A stretch of 64,000 bases of DNA. It comes from Acidimicrobiia bacterium (lineage in GTDB: Bacteria; Actinomycetota; Acidimicrobiia; Acidimicrobiales; Bin134). The notes beneath the pieces were generated by a model. The model ran no database searches, had not been told where the DNA came from, and saw nothing but the letters and a program-made list of their open reading frames with translations. The translations under genes were made by a program, and so were the position numbers. Within the stretch, counting starts at the first letter, position 1; each line of letters begins with the position of its first letter. Below, piece by piece: positions 18,203 to 27,474 of this stretch. The stretch covers positions 1 to 64,000 of the forward strand of contig JAJDYU010000026.1 in assembly GCA_022825005.1 (NCBI GenBank), read 5' to 3'.

Positions 18203-18433
18203 GTGCCACCGAGACCACGCAAGATCGCCCCGACAGACATCCGAGTTGGAGATCTGATCCGACACAAGGATGACCCGGTCCAAATTGTGGTCACCAGGAT
18301 CGTCGTCAAGGACGACTGCATCCACTTCTACGGGAGTCGCACGAATGGAGACGCCTACGCCGCCCACAGGAAAAGAGCCTCTGAGAAGGACTTTATTCTG
18401 CTCAATCCCCCTCTGATATCAGAGGGGGATTGA
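18203..18433 (+). CDS. Hypothetical small protein
   Basis: A 76-residue, basic reading frame with a GTG start (MPPRPRKIAPTDIRVGDLIR). It shows no family I recognise. Its last nine codons fall inside a perfect 30-bp palindrome, so the C-terminal peptide NPPLISEGD is determined by that palindrome. The body has plausible actinobacterial codon use and a beta-rich composition (VQIVVTRIVVKDD). It could be a real small gene whose end was replaced by the palindrome, or a decaying fragment. Confidence 0.4.
   Translation: MPPRPRKIAPTDIRVGDLIRHKDDPVQIVVTRIVVKDDCIHFYGSRTNGDAYAAHRKRASEKDFILLNPPLISEGD
18403..18432. repeat. Perfect 30-bp palindrome
   Basis: Both halves are exact reverse complements, centred between 18417 and 18418 (core CTCTGATATCAGAG). 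As RNA it would form a strong hairpin on either strand. No T-run follows in either direction, so it is not a standard intrinsic terminator. It joins the end of the small hypothetical gene to the msrA fragment. Confidence 0.85.
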
Positions 18434-18450
18434 TATGAGAGTGGTCTGAG

Positions 18451-18560
18451 TTGCCCTCGCGCTTGCCTTGGCTAGGGTCATGATTCTCACAAAATAGACC
18501 CCGCATCTGCTCGTAGCTGGTTGCCTGGGGATCGAAGATCACCAGCATCACCTCGTCACC
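18451..18560 (-). pseudogene. Fragment of a second msrA gene
   Basis: These 110 bases align without gaps to 19541-19650 of the intact msrA gene downstream, with 82 matches (about 75 percent). In the same frame the translation reads FDPQATSYEQMRGLFCENHD, against [20 protein letters not shown] in the intact protein. The active-site GCFWG region and the C-terminal half are missing. A longer minus-strand frame (18402-18761) surrounds it, but the rest has no MsrA similarity. It is a relic of a diverged copy or of a transferred msrA, cut by the 30-bp palindrome on its 3' side. The remaining 18561-18759 stretch holds nothing recognisable. Confidence 0.75.
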
Positions 18561-18759
18561 GCAGGGAGGACCTTTGTACGGCGAGGCAAGCCAGCGAGTC
18601 TCCCGTGGAATCCTGTCTAGGAGAGCCGCTGGAGAGAGCGTATGAGTGCTGCCCAAGAGGGCTACCGCACTTTGGGCGACGGAGTGCACTTGGGGGGTTT
18701 GATAGGCATACGAGGAGCACTGGCCGATGGCCAGATCACTCCCTAGGTAGGCTCTTGCC

Positions 18760-19071
18760 ATGTCAGAATACAGTGCTGCCTCGGATCAGCGGGTGTTCTC
18801 CTTGGAGGTATGGCGAACGGCACATCGCGGCCATCACATCGTTCGCCAGATCAGCCCTGCCTACCATCTGCCGGGGCGCCAGTACGGGGTGATGTGGTTC
18901 CTCTTGGAGTGCGAGCCCTCCAACACGCCCTGGACGACCCTCTCCTGGCTCACTACCAGCATCTCCAACCGCACATCCGATCCCCGCATCCGCCCCCTCG
19001 ACCCGGACGAAGCTCGTGAGCCAATTGACAGAGCGGTTCCCCGCGATCCTTGGTCCATGCGGGGGGAGTGA
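18760..19071 (+). CDS. Hypothetical protein
   Basis: A 103-residue frame starting with ATG (MSEYSAASDQRVFSLEVWRT). Third codon positions are rich in G and C, as in genuine genes of this window, which is the main support. No family, signal peptide or membrane helix is recognised. No strong ribosome-binding site is visible. It lies in a patch of remnants between the msrA fragment and the intact msrA, so it may be a residual piece of a larger gene. Confidence 0.35.
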   Translation: MSEYSAASDQRVFSLEVWRTAHRGHHIVRQISPAYHLPGRQYGVMWFLLECEPSNTPWTTLSWLTTSISNRTSDPRIRPLDPDEAREPIDRAVPRDPWSMRGE

Positions 19072-19190
19072 GGATGCACTTCGGAACGGTGTTGCTGTCG
19101 CCCCCTTAGGTAAGGGAGGCCCACAAACCGGTTATTACGAATTGTTGCCCACACTGAACTAGACCGTCAGAATTAAGTGGCTACACACAT

Positions 19191-19268
19191 CTACTCTAAA
19201 CGCACTTAACCGGACGTTTGCCCTGCATATGCGATGATTACCGCTCTACTCTAAATGATTTAGAGTAG
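19191..19268. repeat. CTACTCTAAA repeat: single half-site plus perfect inverted pair
   Basis: The decamer CTACTCTAAA occurs at 19191-19200. It recurs at 19246-19255 as the left arm of a perfect inverted repeat of 11-bp arms with a 1-base centre (19246-19268). The spacing and AT-rich arms resemble a transcription-factor operator rather than a terminator. No gene starts immediately beside it on the plus strand. It lies just past the 3' end of msrA. Confidence 0.6.
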
Positions 19269-19281
19269 CCGCGAGCGAGAT

Positions 19282-19935
19282 TCAGTCGGTGGCGATGCCG
19301 ACGGGGCAGGTGACGCCGGTGCCGCCTAGGCCGCAGTAGCCGTTGGGGACTTTGGCCAGGTACTGCTGGTGGTAGTCCTCGGCGTAGTAGAAGGGCGGGG
19401 CGGCGATGATCTCGGTGGTGATCTCCCCGTAGCCGGCATCGGCCAGTCGGGCGCCGAATCGCTCCCGGGACGCCTCAGCGGCCACCTTCTGGTCGTCGTC
19501 GAAGTAGTAGATGCCCGACCGGTATTGGGTGCCCACGTCGTTGCCCTGTCGCATTCCCTGGGTGGGGTCGTGGTTCTCCCAGAACAGCGCCAGCATCTGC
19601 TCGTAGCTGGTGACCTCGGGATCGAACACGGCCAGCACCAACTCGTTGTGGCCGGTGAGGCCGGAGCAGACCTCCTGGTAGGAGGGGTTGGGGGTGAATC
19701 CCGCTCCGTAGCCCACCGCGGTGGTGAACACACCCGGTGCCTGCCAGAACACCCGCTCCGCTCCCCAGAAGCAGCCCATTCCCACCATGATCTGCTCCAT
19801 CTGATCGGGGAACGGCGGCTTCAGCGGATTGCCGTTCACAAAATGGGTCTCCGGCACCGGCATCTCGTCTTCCCGCCCCGGCAGCGCATCAGCGGGGTCC
19901 ACCATCATCGACTTCTTCATCCCGAACAAGGCCAT
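19282..19935 (-). CDS. msrA: Peptide-methionine (S)-S-oxide reductase MsrA
   Basis: Repairs oxidised methionine in proteins in the cytoplasm, using thioredoxin. 217 residues from the ATG at 19935, close to the usual length of about 210. The active-site GCFWG lies near residue 53 ([15 protein letters not shown]). Other signatures are [26 protein letters not shown] and [10 protein letters not shown] longer N-terminal reading from 19965 is possible but unnecessary. It stands alone between two remnant-rich spacers. A partial diverged copy of its middle lies at 18451-18560. Confidence 0.95.
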   Translation of the reverse strand: MALFGMKKSMMVDPADALPGREDEMPVPETHFVNGNPLKPPFPDQMEQIMVGMGCFWGAERVFWQAPGVFTTAVGYGAGFTPNPSYQEVCSGLTGHNELVLAVFDPEVTSYEQMLALFWENHDPTQGMRQGNDVGTQYRSGIYYFDDDQKVAAEASRERFGARLADAGYGEITTEIIAAPPFYYAEDYHQQYLAKVPNGYCGLGGTGVTCPVGIATD

Positions 19936-20117
19936 GCCTCGAAGTGTAGAGGCTGCCGCCGGCAATCCCTTCCGGTTGCCGAATCAGTTTGCCCGAAAAT
20001 CCAAGCCGCGTAAACAAGCTGTTGAGGTCGTTTGGCTGCCTTGAGACTGCGTAGTCTTGCCATCGCATCTCAAAGGAAAACCGCCGACGACGGCGACTGG
20101 CTGATGGGGAGTACCGA

Positions 20118-22736
20118 GTGAAACGAGCAAACGGGACCAGGCGGACGGTGGCAGCCGCCGGGGTGGTAGTCGCGCTTTTGGCCGGGGTGCTGGCCATTGG
20201 AGGGGCTGGAGCGGCCTCGGCCCAGGAGCCGGTTTTGATCAGCGCAGACGAGGTGACCACCCAAGAAGAGCCGAGCTGCGAGGTTGTCGATTTGGGGACG
20301 CTGGACAGCGCTCCGGGCAGCTCCCTGGAAGCTAGTGGCCGCTGGACCACCGATGACTGCGATTCGCGCTTCCGCCTCGATAGCGACGCGCACACCTATC
20401 GGTTCGAGATTGCCGATACGGGGCGAATCAGGGTCGACTTGAACTCCTCCGAAGCCGACTCCTACCTCTATTTGCTGGACGAGGACGGCAACCGGATTAC
20501 CGAGAATGATGACGGCGGCGTGGGCGCCCTCGACGCTCGCATCGAGCGCGAACTCCAGGCGGGCGTCTATCTGATAGAGGCCACCACCACCCCGGGTCGG
20601 GTGAGGGGAGCGGCTGACTTCACGGTGGAGGTGACTGTGGTGGCCACCTGCGACCCCGAAGTCTTGGGCGAGTTGACACCCGATCAAGACATCGAGGTAA
20701 CGGGCTTCTGGACGCCCGAGTCCTGCCAGTCGATTTTCCTGACCGGACACCCATCCAAGTACTTCGTGTTCACCCTGCCCGAGGGCGCCCGTGTGCGCGT
20801 GGAACTGAAATCGGAGATCGGCGATCCGGTGCTGATTGTGGCCCCCATCGTGGCCCTGAGATCGGTGGTTCCCGGCCAGGTCGCTCATAACGACGATGCC
20901 GCCGGCACCCGCGACTCCCGCATCGAGCAGTACTTCCCAGCCGATGTCTATGGGATCGAAGCCACCACGTTCCGCACCAGAGACCTTCAGGGCCCCCGGG
21001 TCGATTTCACCCTCACCGTCACCATCGTGGAAGAAGAGGCCAGCCAGCGCAGCCCCTTGCTGAAGATCGAGGAGATCGACATCCCAACCGAGGTGGTGGC
21101 TGGTGATCTGTTCCCCATCAACTACCGCGTCGGGAACGTGGGCGGTGACGAATTCCCCGACAAGGCCAGCAACGCCATCTTGTATGCAATCGGTCCTCGG
21201 GTGTTCGACCGAATCGGCCCAGTGTTCTCAAATCACTGGCCCGCTGGCGTCTCCTACCACACCAACGAGGCAACGGCGAGCGCAACGAGCAAGACGTCGC
21301 AACAGTTAGCCCCGCATTCAGTGACATTCTGGAGAACCGGCCCAACATGGGTGTTCACCGCGGTGGCCGCCTTCGACGGCAACGAGGATGAGCTCGGGTT
21401 CCACGGCCTCTGGCACGACCTCTTAGTGCTGAGCGGCCCGACCTACGACCCCGTGCTGGTGGAAGTTGACGGCGAGGTCTATTCGGTGTCAGCGGAACTC
21501 GACGAAGATGTGGAGGACGAGGACGAAGAAGGGACGGTGGTCACCACGGTGTCCTCCGTGGACGACCCTGAAGCCGAAGTCGACGCTGCAACTCAGGAAA
21601 GGGCCCAATACGCCGCCGGGGTCCGCACCCAGCTGCTCGACGGCATCTTCGACCGGCCGGCCATATCGGGGCTGCCGGAATCGGCGGACCCGACCTCTGT
21701 CACCGTGGCCGGCCCCTCATCGAGCGGGCTCCTCAAGACCGCCGCGCCGCGGTATGCGGCCCTGGTCCGAGATTCAGGGCTGCTCGAGAAACTGGCCGCC
21801 GGCGAGACGATCAGCCCGAAAGCCGTTGAGAAACTGGTGCTCACCCTCGGCGAGGGGGGATCGGGAACCTACGCGTTCTTGGCCGAATCATGGCGCGCTC
21901 TGCTGGAAAGGGTGGACGGCGGCGGAGCACTGACGTTCGATGAGGCAACAGCCCTCCAAGCCCAGTTGGCCTACGTCGAGAACGTCATCGCCCCGGTGGT
22001 GGCGGCCGGCGAGGTCGTCAAGGCGGCCCAGGCCGCCGAGCTGGGCTGGGATGATCCCAGAGTCCGGATAATGCTGTCCGCCCAGCCAAGCTGCTACACC
22101 GGCGAAGACCCACTGAACGAGCCGCTGGCGCTGGCCGAAGTCGAAGACGCCGAGGCGCTGGAGCAACTCGACGCCGAGATGAGAGCCGCCCTCTTCGCCT
22201 ACATCGTGGCCATCGACAACGTGCTCTGCGCGGTCGATGACGTAGACGCGGCCAACTACCGGTTCCTCGAGCGCCTCGGTCTCGACGAGAGCGAGCAGCT
22301 CCTCGATTTGATCGAGCCGGAGGAGCTTCCCGATCCCGAAGAAGGGCTCGAGGAAGAGCCCGAGCCCGATCCGCCGATTGCCCTGCGTGTGATGGCCCGA
22401 CTCGGCGAAGACGGTCGCATCGAGCATGGCGTGGAGCTGTCCAGCGGTTTCGAGATTCTGCCCGAGAGGCGCCATTTGCCCGCCGACGCGCAAGTCGGCT
22501 GGTGGTACTCCACCTTGGATGTGGAGCTATACAGCACGTCAATCGGCACCATCCACTCCCGCCGCGTGGGTGACGGTCGGGTGCAACTCGGCTTCCGCGA
22601 TTTCGAAGGAGACTTTGTCTCCCCCGACATTGCCTTCCTGCCCGCCGACCCCGACGAGGGAGTGTGGTACCGCAGCAGCATCATCGAAGTCCCCCGGCCC
22701 CCCGAACCCGCGGAGGACGAAGAAGAAGCCGGATGA
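20118..22736 (+). CDS. Large secreted protein with PPC-like domains
   Basis: An 872-residue protein with a clear signal peptide (KRANGTRR, a hydrophobic core, then cleavage near ASAQEP). Two bacterial pre-peptidase-C-like beta domains follow, at about residues 55-170 and 175-300 (YRFEIADTGRIRVDLNS, YLYLLDEDGNRITENDDGG). A CARDB-like segment around 320-350 (NYRVGNVGGDEFPDKAS) comes next. The C-terminal half is helical and acidic. It starts at GTG. No protease domain is seen. Its stop overlaps the start of the Mo-hydroxylase gene (ATGA), an unexpected pairing. Probable role: extracellular binding or scaffold; unproven. Confidence 0.75.
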   Translation: MKRANGTRRTVAAAGVVVALLAGVLAIGGAGAASAQEPVLISADEVTTQEEPSCEVVDLGTLDSAPGSSLEASGRWTTDDCDSRFRLDSDAHTYRFEIADTGRIRVDLNSSEADSYLYLLDEDGNRITENDDGGVGALDARIERELQAGVYLIEATTTPGRVRGAADFTVEVTVVATCDPEVLGELTPDQDIEVTGFWTPESCQSIFLTGHPSKYFVFTLPEGARVRVELKSEIGDPVLIVAPIVALRSVVPGQVAHNDDAAGTRDSRIEQYFPADVYGIEATTFRTRDLQGPRVDFTLTVTIVEEEASQRSPLLKIEEIDIPTEVVAGDLFPINYRVGNVGGDEFPDKASNAILYAIGPRVFDRIGPVFSNHWPAGVSYHTNEATASATSKTSQQLAPHSVTFWRTGPTWVFTAVAAFDGNEDELGFHGLWHDLLVLSGPTYDPVLVEVDGEVYSVSAELDEDVEDEDEEGTVVTTVSSVDDPEAEVDAATQERAQYAAGVRTQLLDGIFDRPAISGLPESADPTSVTVAGPSSSGLLKTAAPRYAALVRDSGLLEKLAAGETISPKAVEKLVLTLGEGGSGTYAFLAESWRALLERVDGGGALTFDEATALQAQLAYVENVIAPVVAAGEVVKAAQAAELGWDDPRVRIMLSAQPSCYTGEDPLNEPLALAEVEDAEALEQLDAEMRAALFAYIVAIDNVLCAVDDVDAANYRFLERLGLDESEQLLDLIEPEELPDPEEGLEEEPEPDPPIALRVMARLGEDGRIEHGVELSSGFEILPERRHLPADAQVGWWYSTLDVELYSTSIGTIHSRRVGDGRVQLGFRDFEGDFVSPDIAFLPADPDEGVWYRSSIIEVPRPPEPAEDEEEAG

Positions 22737-25069
22737 CCGCCCGCCTGACCGGCCAGAGCGTCGACCGCGTCGAAGGCCCTCGCCTGCTGCGGGGCGAGGG
22801 CCGCTTCGTGGGCAACATCCGCCATCCCGACTTGCTGCACATCGCCTTCGTCCGCAGCCAACTCGGCCACGCCGACATTCTGGGCGTCGACACCGCAGCC
22901 GCCCAGGGCACTCCTGGGGTGGTCGAGGTGTTCACCGCCGAGCACCTCGAAGGCGTGGTGGCCCCCATTGCCATAGCCGGTGGCCCTGATCTGGCGGTCA
23001 CGCCGTTCACCGCCCTGGCCCGAGACCGGGTCCGCACAGTAGGCGAGCCGATCGCCATCGTGGTGGCCCGCACCCGGCAGGCCGCGGCCGACGGCGCGGC
23101 TGCAGTGGCGGTGGAATACAGCCCCCTGCCTGCTGTAGTGGACATGCACGAAGCCATCTCGCCCGACGCCCCCCTGGTGTTCGAGGACCTGGGCACCAAC
23201 GTGGTGTACGAGACCCAGCAGTCGTGGGGCGCCGACATCGACGAGACCTTTGACCGGGCCGATCATGTGATCTCCCGCACCTTTACCCAGCACCGCTTCG
23301 GGCACGCACCCCTAGAGGGCCGGGTGATGGTGGCGGGCTACACCCCCTCTGACGGCCAACTCGACATCCAGATCGCCACCAAGCGCCCCCATGCCGTGAA
23401 GCTGAACCTGGCCAATCTGCTCGGGCTGCCATTCCACAACATCCGAGTGCGCACCGGCGACATCGGCGGCGCGTTCGGCTCAAAGGGACAGGTGGGGCGA
23501 GAGACGATCTGCACCGCCGCAGCCGCCGTTATGACCGGGGCAACCGTCCAGTGGACCGAAGACCGCACCGAGAACCTCCAGATGGCCGGCCACGGGCGCG
23601 AGGAGGACCTGGCGGTGGAGATGGCCGTGCAGAGTGACGGCACCCTCTTGGGCATTCGGGCCGACATGACCATGGACCAGGGGGCCTACCCCATGCCGCC
23701 CTATCCATCGTCGCTGTTCTGCAACCTGGTGAAGATGCTGATTCCCAATGCCTACCGGCTGGAGGCGTACGCGTTTCGCGGCAGGGTGGTAGCCACCAAC
23801 AAGTGCAGCTACATCGCCTACAGGGGGCCTTGGGCGGTAGAGACGTGGGTGCGGGAGCGGATGCTGGACGAGATCGCCGCTGAGCTGGGCCTCGATCGGG
23901 TGGAGATCCGCCGTCGCAACCTCATCGACAAGGATCAGCCCACCAAGATGATCACTGGCCCCACCGTTTCGGGGATCACCGCCCGCCAGACCCTGGACCG
24001 AGCCGTGCAGATGATGGACCTCGACGGTTTCGCCGCTGAGCAGGCCGCCGCCCGAGCCGAGGGGCGGCTGCTGGGCCTCGGGTTCGCCACCTTCATCGAG
24101 ATCGCCCCCGGCCCACCCGATTTCGCCCAGTCGGCCGGCTTCGACCTGCGGGGCGAGCTCACCTGGGCCCGATTGGAGCCCACCGGCGATTTGACCATCT
24201 CCAGCTGCCAGTCGCCCCACGGCCAAGGCCACGAGACCACCATCGCCCAAGTGGCCGCCGACGAGATGGGGGTGAGCCTCGACCGAGTGCGGGTGGTGTT
24301 CGGAGACACCGACTCCACGCCGTTCACCATGCTGGGCACCGGTGGCAGCCGATCTTCGATGATGGGGGCCGGCGCGGCCAAGGCTGCGGCCGCCGAGGTC
24401 AAGGCCAAGGTGCTGGCCATCGCCGCCGAGCGACTGGAGGCCAACCCGGCCGACTTGGAGATTGTCGACGGGGACATCTCGGTGAAGGGCACACCGGGCC
24501 GCTCGGTGCCGTTGACCGGTATCGCCCAGCAGGCCTGGTTCGCGCCCTCGTCGTTGCCCGAGGGCATGGACCAGGGAATCGAGGCGTCGGTGGAATACCG
24601 CACGCCCCCCGGGGGCTGGGCGTCGGCCACCCACTGCTGCCGGGTGGAAATCGACCCCGACACCGGCGAGATCACCATCCCCCGCTACCTGGTGGTGGAG
24701 GACTGCGGAGAGATGATCCACCCCGCCATCGTGGACGGGCAGATCCAAGGCGGGGTGGCCCAGGGGATCGCCGCCGTGCTGTTCGAGCGCCATCACTACG
24801 ACCAAGACGGCAATCTGCTGACCGCCTCGCTGGCCGACTATCTGGTTCCCTCGGCCGCCGAGATGCCAGTGATCGAGGTGGAGCACCTGGAGGTGGAGCC
24901 CCTGCACGACGCCGACTGGCGGGGGGTGGGCGAGGGCGGCCTCATCGGCGCCCCCGCGGCGCTGACCAATGCCGTGGCCGACGCAGTGCGCCACCTGGGC
25001 ATCGATATCTGCGAACAACACCTCCCACCCCAGAGAATGCGACAGATTCTGGCCACCGCCGAGGGCTGA
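22733..25069 (+). CDS. Xanthine dehydrogenase family protein, molybdopterin-binding subunit (second copy)
   Basis: A 778-residue molybdenum-hydroxylase large subunit. The start at 22733 is chosen because it overlaps the preceding stop and opens with MTARLTGQSVDRVEGPRLLR, as in the family. Motifs are DIGGAFGSKGQ, CSYIAYRGPWAVETW, SPHGQGHETT, GTGGSRSSMMG and the C-terminal GVGEGGLIG with the presumed catalytic Glu. It resembles CoxL/aldehyde oxidoreductase-type subunits more than purine dehydrogenases. No medium or small subunit gene is nearby. It is distinct from the copy at 5541-7820. Confidence 0.9.
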   Translation: MTARLTGQSVDRVEGPRLLRGEGRFVGNIRHPDLLHIAFVRSQLGHADILGVDTAAAQGTPGVVEVFTAEHLEGVVAPIAIAGGPDLAVTPFTALARDRVRTVGEPIAIVVARTRQAAADGAAAVAVEYSPLPAVVDMHEAISPDAPLVFEDLGTNVVYETQQSWGADIDETFDRADHVISRTFTQHRFGHAPLEGRVMVAGYTPSDGQLDIQIATKRPHAVKLNLANLLGLPFHNIRVRTGDIGGAFGSKGQVGRETICTAAAAVMTGATVQWTEDRTENLQMAGHGREEDLAVEMAVQSDGTLLGIRADMTMDQGAYPMPPYPSSLFCNLVKMLIPNAYRLEAYAFRGRVVATNKCSYIAYRGPWAVETWVRERMLDEIAAELGLDRVEIRRRNLIDKDQPTKMITGPTVSGITARQTLDRAVQMMDLDGFAAEQAAARAEGRLLGLGFATFIEIAPGPPDFAQSAGFDLRGELTWARLEPTGDLTISSCQSPHGQGHETTIAQVAADEMGVSLDRVRVVFGDTDSTPFTMLGTGGSRSSMMGAGAAKAAAAEVKAKVLAIAAERLEANPADLEIVDGDISVKGTPGRSVPLTGIAQQAWFAPSSLPEGMDQGIEASVEYRTPPGGWASATHCCRVEIDPDTGEITIPRYLVVEDCGEMIHPAIVDGQIQGGVAQGIAAVLFERHHYDQDGNLLTASLADYLVPSAAEMPVIEVEHLEVEPLHDADWRGVGEGGLIGAPAALTNAVADAVRHLGIDICEQHLPPQRMRQILATAEG

Positions 25070-25168
25070 CCCGCGGCAACCGACGCACTCCATGGGACTT
25101 GGCGGCGGGGAGGCAAGTAGGCTCAGCGGCTACCGCGGAATGGACCCAGAACCCGGAGGGGGAAGTTG

Positions 25169-27205
25169 ATGGCAGTCGCACCGGAGAAGATTCGCAACGT
25201 CGCGCTGGTGGGGTCGCAAGGATCGGGAAAGACCACCCTGGCCGAGGCGCTGCTGTACCGGGCCGGCGTCATCGAACGCACCGGCCGGGTGGAAGAGGGA
25301 TCCACGGTGTGCGATTTCAGCCCTGAGGAGAAGAACGCCACCCACAGCCAGTCGCTGGCCCTGGCCAGCTTCGAGTGGCACGGCCACAAGATCAACCTGC
25401 TCGACACCCCCGGGGCGCCTGACTACGCCGGAGAGCTCCACGCCGCCCTCCAGGTGGCCGACCTTCTGGTCTTTGTGATCGATGCGTCCAGCGGGGTGGA
25501 CCACCGGGCCACGTCCATCTGGCACCAGGCGGCCGATGCCGGCCTTCCCCGCATCGTGTTCGTGAACAAACTCGACCGGGAGCACGCCAGCTTCGAAAAC
25601 GTGCTCACCGAACTGCAAGACGCGTTCGGCGCCGGGGTCGCCCCCCTGGAGCTGCCCATCGGCGCTGGCCCGGAATTCCACGGGATTGCCGACCTCCTCA
25701 CCGACAAGGCCTACATCTACGACAGCGGCTCCGCGGAGGAATCCCAGATCCCCGCGGAAATGGAGGACCAGGAGGCCGAGGTCCGAGAGCAGCTGGTGGA
25801 GGGCATCGTGGTGGCCGACGACGACATGCTGGAGCAATACCTGGACGGCAACGTCCCCAGCCCAACCGAGCTCGAAACAGTGCTCGGGCGGGGTGTGGCC
25901 GACGGGTCGGTGTTCCCCGTGGTGTGCGGTTCGGCCACCGGTCCCATCGCCGTCGACCGCCTGGCCAACTTCTTGGTGGAGATCGGCCCTCCCCCCACCT
26001 CCCGGGCCATGACCGTCACCATGAGCGACATCGACTCCGAGCCGGCCTGCGATCCCGCTGGCGACCAGCTCGCCTGCGTGTTCAAGACAATCAGCGACGA
26101 CTACGTGGGTCAGATCTCGCTGTTCCGAGTGCTTTCGGGCACCATTCGCCGAGACGACAACCTCACCAACTCCGCAACCGGCAACGGCGAACGGCTCCGG
26201 GGCCTGGTCAAACTGGTGGGTGGCAAGCAGGAGGACATCGACGTCATCGCCGCCGGCGACATCGGAGGGGTGACCAAGCTCCAGCAGACCCGCACCAGCG
26301 ACACCCTGACCAACGCCGGACGGGCCGTAGTCCAGCTGGATCCGTGGCCCGAGCCGGTGCTGGCCTACGGGCTGTTGCCCAAGACCAGGGCCGCGGAGGA
26401 CAAGCTGGGCACCGGATTGAGGCGGCTCATCGACGAAGACCCGTCTCTGCACTTGGAGCGAAGCGAGGAGACCCGCCAGACCCTGCTGTGGGGCCTCGGC
26501 GAAGCCCACCTGCGGTTGGCCATCGCCCGCCTGGATCGCATGGGCATCGAGGTGGAGACCGAGGATTTGCGGGTCCCCTATCGCCAGACCGTCACCGGCA
26601 ACGGAGACGCCGAGGGAAAGCACAAGAAGCAGTCCGGCGGGCACGGCCAGTTCGGGGTGGCCTATGTGCGCATCGAGCCCCTTCCCCGAGGCAGCGGCTT
26701 CGAGTTCGTCGATGCCATCAGCGGAGGTGCCATTCCCCGGTCGTACATTCCCGCGGTGGAGGCCGGCATCCGCGACGCCATGACCGATGGCGGTGAGCTG
26801 GGATTCCCCATCGTGGACGTCAAGGCCACGGTGTACGACGGCAAGCATCACTCGGTGGACTCATCGGAGTTCAGCTTCAACATGGCCGGAAAGCTGGCGT
26901 TCAACGCCGCCTTCGCCCAGGCCAACCCCGTTGTGCTTGAGCCCATGGCTCGAGTGGAGATCACCGTGGCCCCCGAATACCAGGGCGACGTGATGGGCGA
27001 CCTGTCGTCTCGCCGGGGTCAAGTGCAGGGCACCGATGCCGGGCCGTGGGGCGAGCAGGTGATCCACGCCATCGTCCCCGAAGCCGAGCTGGTGCGCTAC
27101 GCCATCGAGCTGCGGTCGCTCACCGGCGGCCGGGCCCGGTTCAAGGCCGAACGGGTGGCCTATGAGATCCTCAGCGGCGCCCTCCCCGAGGCAGCCACGG
27201 CCTAG
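25169..27205 (+). CDS. Elongation factor G-like protein (EF-G2 type)
   Basis: A 678-residue translation-type GTPase. The P-loop is GSQGSGKTT, the G3 motif LLDTPGAPDYAGE, and the G4 motif VNKLDRE. EF-G domains II to V follow (KHKKQSGGHGQFGVAYVRIE, FNMAGKLAFNAAF). The altered G3 (DTPGAPDY instead of DTPGHVDF) and shortened length mark it as the EF-G2/FusA2 paralogue common in actinobacteria, not the main EF-G. Strong ribosome-binding site GGAGGGGGAAG. No ribosomal-protein genes surround it. Biological role of this paralogue is unclear. Confidence 0.85.
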   Translation: MAVAPEKIRNVALVGSQGSGKTTLAEALLYRAGVIERTGRVEEGSTVCDFSPEEKNATHSQSLALASFEWHGHKINLLDTPGAPDYAGELHAALQVADLLVFVIDASSGVDHRATSIWHQAADAGLPRIVFVNKLDREHASFENVLTELQDAFGAGVAPLELPIGAGPEFHGIADLLTDKAYIYDSGSAEESQIPAEMEDQEAEVREQLVEGIVVADDDMLEQYLDGNVPSPTELETVLGRGVADGSVFPVVCGSATGPIAVDRLANFLVEIGPPPTSRAMTVTMSDIDSEPACDPAGDQLACVFKTISDDYVGQISLFRVLSGTIRRDDNLTNSATGNGERLRGLVKLVGGKQEDIDVIAAGDIGGVTKLQQTRTSDTLTNAGRAVVQLDPWPEPVLAYGLLPKTRAAEDKLGTGLRRLIDEDPSLHLERSEETRQTLLWGLGEAHLRLAIARLDRMGIEVETEDLRVPYRQTVTGNGDAEGKHKKQSGGHGQFGVAYVRIEPLPRGSGFEFVDAISGGAIPRSYIPAVEAGIRDAMTDGGELGFPIVDVKATVYDGKHHSVDSSEFSFNMAGKLAFNAAFAQANPVVLEPMARVEITVAPEYQGDVMGDLSSRRGQVQGTDAGPWGEQVIHAIVPEAELVRYAIELRSLTGGRARFKAERVAYEILSGALPEAATA

Positions 27206-27222
27206 AACGGTAAACTGGAGAG

Positions 27223-27474
27223 ATGCCCGAGCCGTCCGAATCCGAGGATCTGGAGTTCCAGTGGACTGATCCTCGGGACTACCAGCCGCCGGAGGGGATC
27301 ATCCGCAAGGTCACCGGCTCGGCGGGCGGCTCCGCGATCGGCGCGGCCATGGTGGCATTGGGTGAGATCTTGGAGCCGGAGAAGACCCGGGTGGAGATCC
27401 AGCAGGAAGACGACGAGCCCGAACCCGATATGCCCTTCACCATCGACTTCGGCGACCTTCCCCCGCTGACCTAG
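27223..27474 (+). CDS. Small acidic conserved-looking protein
   Basis: An 83-residue acidic protein starting with ATG behind AACTGGAGAG. The centre (GSAGGSAIGAAMVALGEILEP) could form a short glycine-rich helix, flanked by charged ends. It follows EF-G2 by 17 bp and is probably cotranscribed. No family is recognised. Its last 25 bases belong to an imperfect tandem duplication that also forms the end of the convergent MFS gene. Confidence 0.55.
   Translation: MPEPSESEDLEFQWTDPRDYQPPEGIIRKVTGSAGGSAIGAAMVALGEILEPEKTRVEIQQEDDEPEPDMPFTIDFGDLPPLT

Noticed and set aside
18402..18761. A complete 119-residue minus-strand gene
   Set aside because: Only its middle resembles MsrA; the start region has no family similarity and the end is set by the palindrome. 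It is treated as a pseudogene fragment.
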